Shown here piece after piece: positions 6,557 to 15,585 of a stretch of DNA of 64,000 nucleotides; position 1 is the first letter of the stretch, and each line of letters opens with the position of its first letter. The DNA comes from Ferroplasma acidiphilum (GTDB taxonomy: Archaea > Thermoplasmatota > Thermoplasmata > Thermoplasmatales > Thermoplasmataceae): contig NZ_CP015363.1 of the NCBI RefSeq assembly GCF_002078355.1, forward strand, positions 620,001 to 684,000. The letters are read 5' to 3'. The notes under the pieces are model-generated. The model had not been told where the DNA came from and did not search any database. It was given only the letters and a program-made list of their open reading frames with translations. Made by a program: the position numbers and the translations under genes.

Positions 6557-7843
6557 TTAATGTTTTCTTTCTCCCAGAAGCAGCCTGCCGGCATAGGGGA
6601 CATAAATGGTCTGCAATATTATTGATATAAGGACGACGAATGAAACAGAGGCATAAATTATTGTTCCATATTCTATTAAAAGTGGGATATGGTTTGCCTG
6701 CCCAAGTACAAATGGGACTGTTGAAAGAACCACAGGAACAACACCTCTTGGCCCTACCAGCAACATAAACGCCTTTGTCCTGGTATCAAATTTTATTGTA
6801 TTCTTTCCCATATTTGCCAACCCTATTGAAATGAATACGGCAACAGGCCTTACCACAAATATTACTATGAGTGAAATAATAAATCCGAATATAATATAAT
6901 TGAATATCTGGGTTCTGGTAAGTATGCTCCCGAGCAGGATAAATATTATAGATTGTGCCATAAATGATAGGTTTTCATTAAAATTTGTTTCCCTGTTCCA
7001 GAATATGCTTTTATCAGAAAAATTTCCGACTATTGCCCCCGTGGCAATTATTGCGGGGAACGGTGTTATTCCAACTGCTTCAAGGGATGTGAATTCGAAC
7101 AATACTATACCAAGCGTGAGGGCTATTAACAATGATTCAAAATTAAAATATTTGTTGAGGTAAATTATGAAAAATCCAAAGGCAATTCCAACAGCTGCGG
7201 GGATTGCAATTTCAAGCAACAGGAAAGAGCTAGAACCCAGTACAAGACCAACATGGGATGTAAGCAATGTGAAAAAGGATGAATAAGAAACATTTGGGGC
7301 AAGAATGCCTATGCCGATGCTTAAAAGTATGATGCCAAGTGGGTCGTTAAAAAGGCTTTCACCTATCAGTGTCCCGGATATATCGTCCCTTATATTGAGT
7401 TTTTTGAATGTTGGAATAAGTGATGCAGGGTCTGTTGGAGATATTATAGCTCCAAATATAAAGCCTATAATCATAGGTGCCCCCGTCAACAATGAGAAAA
7501 ATATTCCCGCACCCACAGCTGTAACAACCATGCCTATTGTATCCAGGGCTGCAATTTTGTAAAAATATTTTCTCAGGATACGTGGGCTGAAATTATGTGA
7601 CTCATAATATAGGATAATCACCAACCCCAGCATTCCTACACCTATGGTTGCAAAGGATGATAACATGTATATTGCAAAACTATGCTTTATGAATCCCAGC
7701 AAAGGGCCGAAAATTAATCCCATTACTATGAGTATTGGTATATAAACCATTGAAGCTTTTCTAGATATGGGTATAGAAAAAGCCGCAACAATCAATATGA
7801 AGCTTATCTCGTAATAATCATATGTGACCGGGGAAATAATCAT
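6557..7843 (-). CDS. Na+/H+ antiporter, CPA1/NhaP family
   Basis: A 428-aa polytopic membrane protein with about 12 hydrophobic segments. Family marks are SPTDPASLIPTF, GESLFNDPLGIILLSIGIG with the Asn-Asp pair of the ion site, and GPRGVVPVVLSTVPF near the C end. It exchanges monovalent cations for protons across the cytoplasmic membrane; in an acidophile this would serve pH and sodium balance. It starts one base after the stop of nadE (TGAGATG), so the two form an operon. The product lacks the long cytoplasmic C-terminal domain of some NhaP proteins. Substrate ion and direction are inferred from the family. Confidence 0.9.
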   Translation of the reverse strand: MIISPVTYDYYEISFILIVAAFSIPISRKASMVYIPILIVMGLIFGPLLGFIKHSFAIYMLSSFATIGVGMLGLVIILYYESHNFSPRILRKYFYKIAALDTIGMVVTAVGAGIFFSLLTGAPMIIGFIFGAIISPTDPASLIPTFKKLNIRDDISGTLIGESLFNDPLGIILLSIGIGILAPNVSYSSFFTLLTSHVGLVLGSSSFLLLEIAIPAAVGIAFGFFIIYLNKYFNFESLLIALTLGIVLFEFTSLEAVGITPFPAIIATGAIVGNFSDKSIFWNRETNFNENLSFMAQSIIFILLGSILTRTQIFNYIIFGFIISLIVIFVVRPVAVFISIGLANMGKNTIKFDTRTKAFMLLVGPRGVVPVVLSTVPFVLGQANHIPLLIEYGTIIYASVSFVVLISIILQTIYVPYAGRLLLGERKH

Positions 7844-7844
7844 C

Positions 7845-8564
7845 TCAGTTCATAGCCTTTGGGAGTTCTCTCTTGTGCATTGATTTCAGGTATAGTTCCA
7901 TGAGTTTTTCATATTTTCCATTAAGTGTGTGATTATCAAATATATCCGAAAGTATCTTATCTATTTCATGATAATCCATTTTGAGTTCATCCTCATCGTA
8001 TTGATTTTCCCACAGGCCTGCTGAGGGCTTTTTGTCTATTATGGATTGCGGAACTTTTAGAATCGATGCAATTTTCCAAACATCTGTTTTAAACACATCT
8101 TCAATAGGCTCAATATCGCACGCACCATCACCATACTTTGTGTAGTAACCGAGCAGGTATTCTGTCCTGTTTGTTGTTCCTATTACAAGTCCTCCCAGCA
8201 AATTAGCGTGGTAATAAAGTATGTTTGCCCTGATTCTAGACCTTATATTTCCTTCGAGTTTTTTATCCGAGGTATTCAGCAATGCCCGGTATGATTCAAA
8301 TACGTTTTCTATATTTATAGTAATAATATCTAAACCGGTTGAATCTGAAAGTTTTTTAATATCTTCATAATCATCCTGTTTTGTGTATTTATCAGGCATG
8401 AATATTGCCTTTATTTTATTCCTGTCAATGGAGGTTGCGAGCAATGTAAGCACAAGAGAACTGTCTATCCCGGAACTTATTCCAAGAACTGCATGCTTTT
8501 CTCCTATTTTTTCTTTTAAAAATTCGCGTATTACCTGAATTTTATCGACATATATATCTTTCAC
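7845..8564 (-). CDS. nadE: NAD synthetase
   Basis: It makes NAD from deamido-NAD, ATP and ammonia or glutamine. The PP-loop GISSGIDSSLVLTLL is near the N end, followed by KAIFMPDKYT, the NxxRxxR-like region GNIRSRIRANILYYHAN, GTTNRTEYLLGYYTKYGDGA and DVWKIASILKVP. There is no glutaminase domain, so it is the short ammonia-dependent form (239 aa from this start). I chose GTG 8564 because the frame upstream to GTG 8606 runs through the TATTTATTTAA promoter-like sequence; a start at 8606 would add 14 residues. It is co-transcribed with the antiporter. Confidence 0.9.
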   Translation of the reverse strand: MKDIYVDKIQVIREFLKEKIGEKHAVLGISSGIDSSLVLTLLATSIDRNKIKAIFMPDKYTKQDDYEDIKKLSDSTGLDIITINIENVFESYRALLNTSDKKLEGNIRSRIRANILYYHANLLGGLVIGTTNRTEYLLGYYTKYGDGACDIEPIEDVFKTDVWKIASILKVPQSIIDKKPSAGLWENQYDEDELKMDYHEIDKILSDIFDNHTLNGKYEKLMELYLKSMHKRELPKAMN

Positions 8565-8954
8565 ATTATGATAATAAAATAGAGTTAAATAAATATTTAC
8601 TTCCACTTTTTAAATTATATTTCAGCTAACAGGAGCTTTTCCTATTTACATTTATATGTTATATTGCCGTTAATTATATTTGGGAATGTAATCGCCTGAA
8701 ATGATCTGAATCAATGAATACAGTTTCCATGGTAAATGTTACCACTTATCCAGAAAATTATTAATATTTTGATAATTTTACTATTTAATAATATTTTTTG
8801 TAGTTATTTTTTTTATATTATATAAATTTAACAGCAATAAATATAATATTTTAAATAATATAAAAAAAATACATAATTTTTATTATTGAATAAATAAAGC
8901 TTTGTCGATGCATTAATCGAAATATTTATATATTATTGAATAGTAAACCCTTCA
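8565..8954. other. Divergent intergenic region, very AT-rich
   Basis: No gene is visible. It holds the promoter of nadE at its left end and the TATA box of the symporter operon at 8925-8932. The middle (about 8750-8900) is nearly all A and T. Confidence 0.6.
8925..8932 (+). promoter_or_regulatory. TATA box of the DUF3311/symporter operon
   Basis: TTTATATA is centred 26 bases before the ATG at 8955, consistent with a leaderless transcript. Confidence 0.6.
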
Positions 8955-9164
8955 ATGAATCCGATATTGAAATTTATACTATTGGCTTTACCATATATTT
9001 TTATGGTAGCCGGGGTAACTATATATACAAGGGTTAAACCGGAGCTTGGTGGGATACCATTCTTTTACTGGTATCAATTAGTATGGATATTTATAGCAGC
9101 AGCCCTGACGTCAACTGTTTATTTTATAGAGAACAGTGAAAAGAAAAGGAAGGTGGTGCACTGA
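8955..9164 (+). CDS. DUF3311-type small membrane protein
   Basis: A 69-aa protein with two hydrophobic helices (residues 5-23 and 38-58), the motif GGIPFFYWYQLVWIF between and into the second, and a charged end (ENSEKKRKVVH). This matches the DUF3311 pattern, whose members typically precede a sodium:solute symporter gene and are thought to be accessory subunits. Its TGA overlaps the next ATG (TGATG), so the two are translationally coupled. The role as a subunit is inferred from neighbourhood. Confidence 0.8.
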   Translation: MNPILKFILLALPYIFMVAGVTIYTRVKPELGGIPFFYWYQLVWIFIAAALTSTVYFIENSEKKRKVVH

Positions 9165-10681
9165 TGTTTACAGATCTTGACCTTGCCCTGTTCTTTGCTA
9201 TTATAATAATCGTGCTATTCGCCGGTTACATGGCATATTTCTGGAGGAAACCGGCAGATATGGATGCCAAGGGAGAATGGAGCCTTGGAGGAAGAAGATT
9301 TGGAACTGTGGTAATGTGGTTCCTGCTGGGCGGAGACCTCTACACAGCATATACATTAATAGCAGTTCCAGGCGCAGCAGCAACAGCCGGTGTTGGTGGA
9401 GGAGCATTTGCAATGTTCGCCATAGCATACGGTGTGATGATATATCCAATTGTATATGGAACAATGCCCAAATTATGGAATGTCTCAAAAAGGCGTGGAT
9501 ATATCACAGCTTCCGATTTTGTGAAGGACAGATTCTCTTCAAGGTCACTGGCAATGCTCATAGCCCTTACAGGAGTTCTTGCAGAATTGCCATATATAGC
9601 ATTGCAAATTACAGGAATTAAATATGTACTTGCCTCACTGTCACTTCCTATAACGATAAGCCTGATAATTGCTTTCATCCTTGTGGCAGGATTTACATTT
9701 GTAAGTGGTTTAAGAGGCCCTGCACTTACATCAATATTAAAGGATGCTATTATATGGGTAGCAGTTATAGTAATTATAATATATATACCTATTAAACTGG
9801 GAGGATTTGGTGCAATATTCGGGAAAGCAGCTACAATAAGCCCGCACCTCCTGAATATCTCTCCGGTTATAGATGTGGGATATACCACACTTGCTCTGGG
9901 CTCTGCCCTGGCATTATTCCTTTATCCACATGCAATTACCGGAACATTGGGGGCTAAAGACTCTAAAACCATACGAAGAAACGCTTCCTTACTACCACTT
10001 TACAATGTACTGCTAATGTTTGTAGCTATAGTAGGAATAATGGCAGTGGTCTATTTCAACAAATATCCAACGGTAAGCAGTGAAGCCCTGCCACGCCTGG
10101 TACTCGATCTGTTCCCAGCCTCCTTTACGGCTTTTGCTTTCGCAGCTGTAGTAGTAGGGAGTATTGTTCCAGCATCCATTATGGCCCTGGCGTCTGCCAA
10201 TCTGCTTACAAGAAATGTTTATCTGGAATACATAAATCCGAAGGCATCGGAAAGGACACAGACAAACCTATCGAGGGTACTGGTTATCGTTGTAATTCTA
10301 GCTGCCCTTGCATTCTCGCTTGTACCTGCAGCATCAGGAGAAATAGTATACCTGCAGACAATTGGCGGGGCTTTCATAATGCAAACCCTTCCGGCGGTAT
10401 ACCTGGCGCTCTTCACAAGAAAACTAAATAAGTACCCGGTAGCAGCAGGTTGGGCTGTGGGATTAACGACTACAATAGTTATGCTTGCACAGCTAGACTT
10501 CAAAAGTTCCCTGTACAAGGATTTCCATTTTGTCTATATAGGTGTATTTGCACTCCTGCTGAATCTTATAGTTGTTGGCATAGGAATGGCAATTATGAAA
10601 GGAATGAATAAAGTGAAGGATGAGGGAATAATAGACAACTCGGAATTTGAGGATATAGAGAATATGGAAGAAGTAGGATAA
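9164..10681 (+). CDS. Sodium:solute symporter (SSS family)
   Basis: A 505-aa protein with about 13 membrane helices. SSS-type features include the early WSLGGRRFGTVVMWFLLGGD segment, GYITASDFVKDRFSSRSLAM after helix 3, TFVSGLRGPALTSILKDAI in the middle, and SASANLL-like ASANLLTRNVY with the following cytoplasmic stretch. Members import organic acids, sugars, amino acids or pantothenate with Na+ or H+. The substrate cannot be told from sequence. It pairs with the DUF3311 gene upstream and is followed by a T-rich terminator-like run. Confidence 0.88.
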   Translation: MFTDLDLALFFAIIIIVLFAGYMAYFWRKPADMDAKGEWSLGGRRFGTVVMWFLLGGDLYTAYTLIAVPGAAATAGVGGGAFAMFAIAYGVMIYPIVYGTMPKLWNVSKRRGYITASDFVKDRFSSRSLAMLIALTGVLAELPYIALQITGIKYVLASLSLPITISLIIAFILVAGFTFVSGLRGPALTSILKDAIIWVAVIVIIIYIPIKLGGFGAIFGKAATISPHLLNISPVIDVGYTTLALGSALALFLYPHAITGTLGAKDSKTIRRNASLLPLYNVLLMFVAIVGIMAVVYFNKYPTVSSEALPRLVLDLFPASFTAFAFAAVVVGSIVPASIMALASANLLTRNVYLEYINPKASERTQTNLSRVLVIVVILAALAFSLVPAASGEIVYLQTIGGAFIMQTLPAVYLALFTRKLNKYPVAAGWAVGLTTTIVMLAQLDFKSSLYKDFHFVYIGVFALLLNLIVVGIGMAIMKGMNKVKDEGIIDNSEFEDIENMEEVG

Positions 10682-10699
10682 TTTTTATTTTTTGTTTTC
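10682..10699 (+). terminator. T-rich transcript end after the symporter gene
   Basis: Three T-runs follow the TAA of the symporter within 18 bases, the usual form of archaeal intrinsic termination. They overlap the end of the convergent gene. Confidence 0.4.
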
Positions 10700-11029
10700 A
10701 AGCATAATTTTTATTTTATACCTTATACAATCCATGAATCTGTCATGGTGGTCATTTCTTTTTTTTGCGATGTAATCCAGAATCCTTTTATCACTTAGTA
10801 GATCATCAGGAGCCATTTTAACAAGAAGTTTCATTTCATTAGCATCAGGTATGTTATTTACTTTTCTTTCCCCTACAAGTTTATTTATGTATGGGTCTGT
10901 ATCCATTATCCATTCCTTTATTATTTTTTCAATTGCATCTTTTTTTACCCCAAGTGTTTTTGCTATCTGCTTAACCGGTTTATTAACGCACCTCAGTCCG
11001 GCAATTGCTTCTTCAAGTTTCGGGTTCAT
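10685..11029 (-). CDS. Helix-turn-helix protein of unknown role, 114 aa
   Basis: The N-terminal third has a helix-turn-helix of the homeodomain-like kind (KPVKQIAKTLGVKKDAIEKI). The remainder is helical and charged, ending in RYKIKIMLENKK. It starts with ATG 11029 behind a TATA-like CTATATTATAAG on the minus strand, so it is probably leaderless. It is convergent with the symporter and divergent from the thermopsin gene. No family name is offered. A transcription factor acting on the shared intergenic region is a reasonable guess. Confidence 0.6.
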   Translation of the reverse strand: MNPKLEEAIAGLRCVNKPVKQIAKTLGVKKDAIEKIIKEWIMDTDPYINKLVGERKVNNIPDANEMKLLVKMAPDDLLSDKRILDYIAKKRNDHHDRFMDCIRYKIKIMLENKK

Positions 11030-11139
11030 AATATGATATACTTATAATATAGAAATAATTAAGGAAAATGCAATGTTGTTGAGGTTGTATTTCAACTTTT
11101 ATAATGATGATTATGGTTATAAATAGTTATTAAGTAAAA

Positions 11140-11147
11140 TTTTTATA
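11140..11147 (+). promoter_or_regulatory. TATA box of the thermopsin gene
   Basis: TTTTTATA is centred about 24 bases before ATG 11168. This spacing argues for a leaderless start at 11168 and against the TTG at 11150. Confidence 0.55.
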
Positions 11148-11167
11148 GTTTGAAACGTTTTATTTTT

Positions 11168-13414
11168 ATGAAGAAATTATTAGCGATTGTGGTAGCTATA
11201 ATATTTGTTGCTTTAGCTTTCGCTGTTGTTGCATCACAGGGAACAACAGTACCGTCAGCTACGGCTGATGTATCACATCAGAGTGTGCAGCAAAATAGCG
11301 ATTCGAGATTGCTTGCCATCGAGAAGAAACTTGAGGAAAAAGGGATACCTTTAAAATATGCCAGCATTCCGGCATTTTACAATAATATCACTCGGGATAA
11401 TGGTGTGGTTGCACCATCATATAGCAGTGCTCCAGCTCCCATGGGAATAGGATTCTACGGTACTAAAAACGTATCCGGGAAACTTGTAGGCTATAATTTA
11501 ACGACACCTAGTGTGATGGCTTCTATAGGTATAAAAAACATGAGCCAGTTTTATCTGCTCAATGATGGGCCAACAAGTGAAACTTTCCAGCTGAATTCAG
11601 TTTTAACTAATGTTACCCTTTTCGGCAATTCAACATATACTTTCTGGACACAGAACGTTGCATTCTATTCAGAGAGAACACAAACAATTCAGTTCCTAAC
11701 TAATATATGGAACTTCTCATCTCCTGCAGTTGCAATTAGCAGCAATGTGTTCCATTCATACGATGGAATACTCTGCGCACCAACGTTCTACTACGCCATA
11801 GGGCCGACGATCCATGTGACAACTCCATTCTCACTTAATTTATACCTGAACTCAACCGTTGTAGACAGGGACAGCGCAGTGTTTTTCAACTATTCGATAA
11901 TGAGCGATAACCATATCCAGTCCGGGTCATATGATTATGCTATATTTAATTCTACATACGGGCAGCCTTCCACATTTACTGCAAAGGCCCCAGAATACCT
12001 TGCAAGCGGTACACAGGTAACACCTACCGGATTTATACCCTATGATTTTGAAATCATGGTTGGTGGGCCAGGTGGAGGAAGCACAACATCTATATATAAC
12101 GTCAATGCAACAATGAACCTCATGTACAAGGGCAGCAAGGGCTATGTGAATGTACCCTCTGCATACGATGTTGGTTCTGAGACTGGAGAAACCTCAGAAG
12201 GTGTAGCAGTTTCATGGGCTAATGACACAGCATATTTAACACCAGGGCCTTCTTTTGTTTATGGCATGTGGAATATATCCGGCAGCAATGCAATGACGCA
12301 TTATAGTGGCATGGTGGCACCATCAAATGCATTTATGTTTATATCGGAAGGCAATACATTTAACGCATCAAATGCACAGTGGGCACCACTTTCACTATCA
12401 GGTAAATATAGCTTTACACTTCCAACCGGGCAGTATACAGCACAGGCATTGCTGAGCAATTACATGAATGCATACTTCATGCCGGGTCAGAATGTTTCCT
12501 TGATGCATGATTACAGTATGGGTATATACACTCCACTGTACGCATTTGACAACGCCCAGATTGCAAACATATCATTATACGGAAATGGTACCGCAGGAAA
12601 TCCATATGTAATGGACAACTACCAGGTGATGCCTATAAGCTCTTTATTCGAGGAATTCAATGATTACGCATTCCCTGTGTTTGCAGGAGTTCTATTGCAT
12701 AACACCAATGCAAGTGTTGTAATGCAAAATATGCCTTCGCTTTACATACCGTATACAAGCACGAACCCGACATATGAATCCTATGTGTCTTTTTACGACC
12801 TTCCCGGCTATAACTACCTGAACTATGAATTATACAATGCTTCTAACGTAACCCTATGGAAATCAAACGACATAAGCGGATACTTTGCTTCAGGAGTATC
12901 CGGATTCCCTGTAGCGAATCTTGTCATCTGGAACTCAACAAATGACCTTGTGGGCAGCAACATGTTTAATGTAATGGACAGCGGGATGTTAATATACAAA
13001 AGCCCCTATGTAACCGTATGGGGAAACTATGTTATAAACGCACCACAAACATATAAAAGCACATTTGAGCAGGTAACCGATATATGGGGTGCACCACTTG
13101 GAATAGCTGAATACAGCTCTGGAGACACAATATACAACAACTTCTTTGATACCGCAATAACTGCATACAGCCCGAATACGTCAATATACTCTGGAAATCC
13201 TGCTGTTTACATCAACATGTGGAATATAACAAAACAACCTGCATACATAACACATTATGTCAATGGGTTCGCGCTCAGCGGAAGCATAATAAACACACAC
13301 TACCAGGGAGGAAACTACTGGAACAACTTTAACGGCACAATACCATATAACAATAACGGGTTGATAGCATATGGCGGGGATTATGTACCTCTTTACCACG
13401 GTTTATTTTACTAA
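11168..13414 (+). CDS. Thermopsin-family acid protease (peptidase A5), secreted
   Basis: The 748-aa product begins MKKLLAIVVAIIFVALAF, a clear signal peptide. Thermopsin marks follow: PAPMGIGFYG near residue 95, then repeated FYLLNDGPTSETFQLNSV, TFWTQNVAFYSE and FLTNIWNFSSP, and GGPGGGSTTSIYNV in the middle. From about residue 500 the pattern becomes repetitive (LVIWNSTNDLVGSNMF, then YVTVWGNYVINA), resembling a right-handed beta-helix. Thermopsins are extracellular proteases active at acid pH. It would feed the peptide transporter at 20.4-30.3 kb. No membrane anchor is seen at the C end. Confidence 0.9.
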   Translation: MKKLLAIVVAIIFVALAFAVVASQGTTVPSATADVSHQSVQQNSDSRLLAIEKKLEEKGIPLKYASIPAFYNNITRDNGVVAPSYSSAPAPMGIGFYGTKNVSGKLVGYNLTTPSVMASIGIKNMSQFYLLNDGPTSETFQLNSVLTNVTLFGNSTYTFWTQNVAFYSERTQTIQFLTNIWNFSSPAVAISSNVFHSYDGILCAPTFYYAIGPTIHVTTPFSLNLYLNSTVVDRDSAVFFNYSIMSDNHIQSGSYDYAIFNSTYGQPSTFTAKAPEYLASGTQVTPTGFIPYDFEIMVGGPGGGSTTSIYNVNATMNLMYKGSKGYVNVPSAYDVGSETGETSEGVAVSWANDTAYLTPGPSFVYGMWNISGSNAMTHYSGMVAPSNAFMFISEGNTFNASNAQWAPLSLSGKYSFTLPTGQYTAQALLSNYMNAYFMPGQNVSLMHDYSMGIYTPLYAFDNAQIANISLYGNGTAGNPYVMDNYQVMPISSLFEEFNDYAFPVFAGVLLHNTNASVVMQNMPSLYIPYTSTNPTYESYVSFYDLPGYNYLNYELYNASNVTLWKSNDISGYFASGVSGFPVANLVIWNSTNDLVGSNMFNVMDSGMLIYKSPYVTVWGNYVINAPQTYKSTFEQVTDIWGAPLGIAEYSSGDTIYNNFFDTAITAYSPNTSIYSGNPAVYINMWNITKQPAYITHYVNGFALSGSIINTHYQGGNYWNNFNGTIPYNNNGLIAYGGDYVPLYHGLFY

Positions 13415-13493
13415 GGCATATTTTCCCATGAGGCCTGATCTAAAAATAAATTTTTTATTTTAAAATAATTTAGTTTTTTAAACAATGCATATT

Positions 13494-14702
13494 CTACTTT
13501 TTCCTGATCTCTGCTTTCTTTCCTTTTCTCATCATATTCCCGAGCATAGTATCATACTCTTCAAGAATATACGAATAGTTTTCATTGTTTTTGATAAAAT
13601 TCTTTATGGAATCTGTATATGGTGCAAGAAGTTTTTTTGTAAATGAATTCATCATTATGTCTATGATTTCCATCTGTGATTCTTTTATGTCTGTTTTCCT
13701 TGCCAGCTCTTCAAGCTCATCCTGTTTTATCTGGTTGGCAAATTTGTAAAATGCCGCAATAATATCATCGGACTTCATTTCATTGATTTTGGATGTGTAC
13801 AGTGTTAATTCATTCTCAACTATTTCTTCTGCCTTCTTAATTTCAAGTTTTCTGTGTTCCCTTGTTTCCTTGGAAATACTATATATCCTGTCCAGGTCAT
13901 AAAACGCAATGTATTCATTCATTGCCTGTTCTATATTTGGGGGGTTGGAAAGGTCAATCATGATTTTATTTCCATTAATATTGGAATAATCCTCTGCTCT
14001 TATTATATAATTCTTTGACGATGTTGCAACTATTATTATCTCGTTAGATTTTATTAGAGAAGGAATATTGCTGATATCAGAATAATTGGCTCCATACTTT
14101 ATTGCCAGCTCCCTTGCATGCTCCACACTCCTGCCAGCAACAGTTATAATTGTTTTTGAACCTGCAAGGTAATTTAGTAGTGCAGTAGCCATTTTCCCAG
14201 TACCTATTATGCATAATTTTTTCCCTGCCAATCCATACTGATTTTGTATAATATCCAGGCTTATGGATGATAAGGATGTTTTTCCATGCGAAATATCAGT
14301 AAGTGTCCTGACATCCTTTCCGACTGAAAGGGCTTTACGGAATGTATAGGATAAAAATTTGTCCAGCTTTCCCCTTTTGGAAGCAATGTCAAAGGATGAT
14401 TTTATCTGCCTCAAAATATCATTTTCGCCAATAGCCATAGATTCAAGGCCTGAAGCCACCATAAACAGGTGTTTTACCGACTCAGGGTATTCAAGATATA
14501 GCGATCCTTCAATGCTGCCCATTAAAATTTGTTCAGGCCGGAAATATATTTCAATTCTATTGCATGTAACGAGAATAACATAATTTTTGATGGATCTGGA
14601 TTCCATCATAGACTCAAAATACCGGTAATCATGTTTGATAATTTCACTGAATGTATCGGGTGTATCTTTATAATTCCATGACAATAATTCGATGTCTCCC
14701 AT
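13494..14702 (-). CDS. hemA: Glutamyl-tRNA reductase
   Basis: The first committed enzyme of tetrapyrrole synthesis by the C5 route: it reduces glutamyl-tRNA to glutamate-1-semialdehyde with NADPH. The 402-aa protein has the catalytic Cys47 in ILVTCNRIEIY, the signature SGLESMAIGENDILRQI, the Rossmann motif IGTGKMATALLNYL and the C-terminal dimerisation helices. No other hem gene lies beside it here. The nearest possibly related gene is the radical SAM/SPASM enzyme at 15586, beyond a tRNA gene. Confidence 0.95.
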   Translation of the reverse strand: MGDIELLSWNYKDTPDTFSEIIKHDYRYFESMMESRSIKNYVILVTCNRIEIYFRPEQILMGSIEGSLYLEYPESVKHLFMVASGLESMAIGENDILRQIKSSFDIASKRGKLDKFLSYTFRKALSVGKDVRTLTDISHGKTSLSSISLDIIQNQYGLAGKKLCIIGTGKMATALLNYLAGSKTIITVAGRSVEHARELAIKYGANYSDISNIPSLIKSNEIIIVATSSKNYIIRAEDYSNINGNKIMIDLSNPPNIEQAMNEYIAFYDLDRIYSISKETREHRKLEIKKAEEIVENELTLYTSKINEMKSDDIIAAFYKFANQIKQDELEELARKTDIKESQMEIIDIMMNSFTKKLLAPYTDSIKNFIKNNENYSYILEEYDTMLGNMMRKGKKAEIRKK

Positions 14703-14836
14703 AAGGCAACATACATTAATAGTAATTAATTATTTAAACAAATTGGTAATTAAACTATATTTCACTCAATAGTTTAGTAATAAACAATATTGGCATTATA
14801 CGTAAAATCGTAATAAACATAAACTGATTATACAGC

Positions 14837-15064
14837 ATGGATTCAATTGATAGTGATATCAGGGAACTGTATAAGCAGAATAAACGAATTCCTCCTGAAA
14901 AATTTATGATAATCTTATTAACTGTCATGAGCATTAACTCAGCAATCATTATAGTATCTTTATATCAAAAATCCCTGTTCATTCGGATTGTCCTGGAACT
15001 CGTGTCCGGTATTCTCATGGTATCGTATTTTCTCTGGTTTTTCCTCAGAATTTACAAAAAATAA
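14837..15064 (+). CDS. Small two-helix membrane protein, 75 aa
   Basis: The frame starts MDSIDSDIRELYKQNKRIPP, a soluble charged N end, followed by two hydrophobic helices (about residues 23-42 and 48-70) and a basic tail (RIYKK). It lies between hemA and tRNA-Asp. No family is recognised. The orderly charged/hydrophobic layout makes a real gene more likely than a chance frame, but I see no strong ribosome binding site. Confidence 0.45.
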   Translation: MDSIDSDIRELYKQNKRIPPEKFMIILLTVMSINSAIIIVSLYQKSLFIRIVLELVSGILMVSYFLWFFLRIYKK

Positions 15065-15107
15065 AAAATGTTTATATAAAACTATACAATTACGGGAATA
15101 CAAGGTT

Positions 15108-15180
15108 GCCCCGATAGTGTAGCGGCCTATCATACAGGCCTGTCGAGCCTGTGACACGGGTTCAAATCCCGTTCGGGGCG
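15108..15180 (+). tRNA. tRNA-Asp (anticodon GTC)
   Basis: The 73-nt cloverleaf has acceptor GCCCCGA/TCGGGGC, discriminator G (an Asp identity base), anticodon stem CAGGC/GCCTG with loop CTGTCGA, and T arm ACGGG TTCAAAT CCCGT. A TTTATATAA box lies about 35 bases upstream. CCA is not encoded and no intron is needed for folding. Confidence 0.97.
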
Positions 15181-15585
15181 CTTTCTAAAAACATGTAACT
15201 TTCTACATGGATTCAAATATTTTTATATCTCCAGTCATTTATGAAAATGAAAAAGCAAATTTGTGAGCTGAAATTCTCCCAAGGCTAAGGCATGCAGGCT
15301 TTCTGTTAAAGTAAATAATACAGTGTATATCAGGTTCGATATATATGATTATATTTTTATATATTCTCAACTAAAACCAACCAAAATTAAATGGGAGGCA
15401 TCATATATCATTGAGTTTCAATTATGGGTTGATATTTCCCGTTGATTACGTGTTGGAGGAAAGTTGAATACTCACATGCTGTTTTTAATTATCAACTCTC
15501 CTTTACTTATTTAATCTATCTGCTTTTTGAAAATATATTCACAATTTTTCATTATTTTATTATATCTATTGGCATCTGTTAAATT
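15181..15585. other. 405-base gene-free region after tRNA-Asp
   Basis: No open frame of useful length is present. It contains a GC-richer patch around 15265-15300 (CTCCCAAGGCTAAGGCATGC) and, at about 15450-15510, GGAG and AGTTGA on one side facing TCAACTCTCC on the other, which could form a bulged hairpin. A structured RNA or a decayed mobile element are both possible. The far end should hold the promoter of the radical SAM gene. Confidence 0.4.

Noticed and set aside
15440-15480. GGAGGAAAGTTGAATAC resembling the start of RNase P RNA
   Set aside because: Only about 140 bases follow before the radical SAM gene and no matching downstream conserved blocks of RNase P RNA are present.
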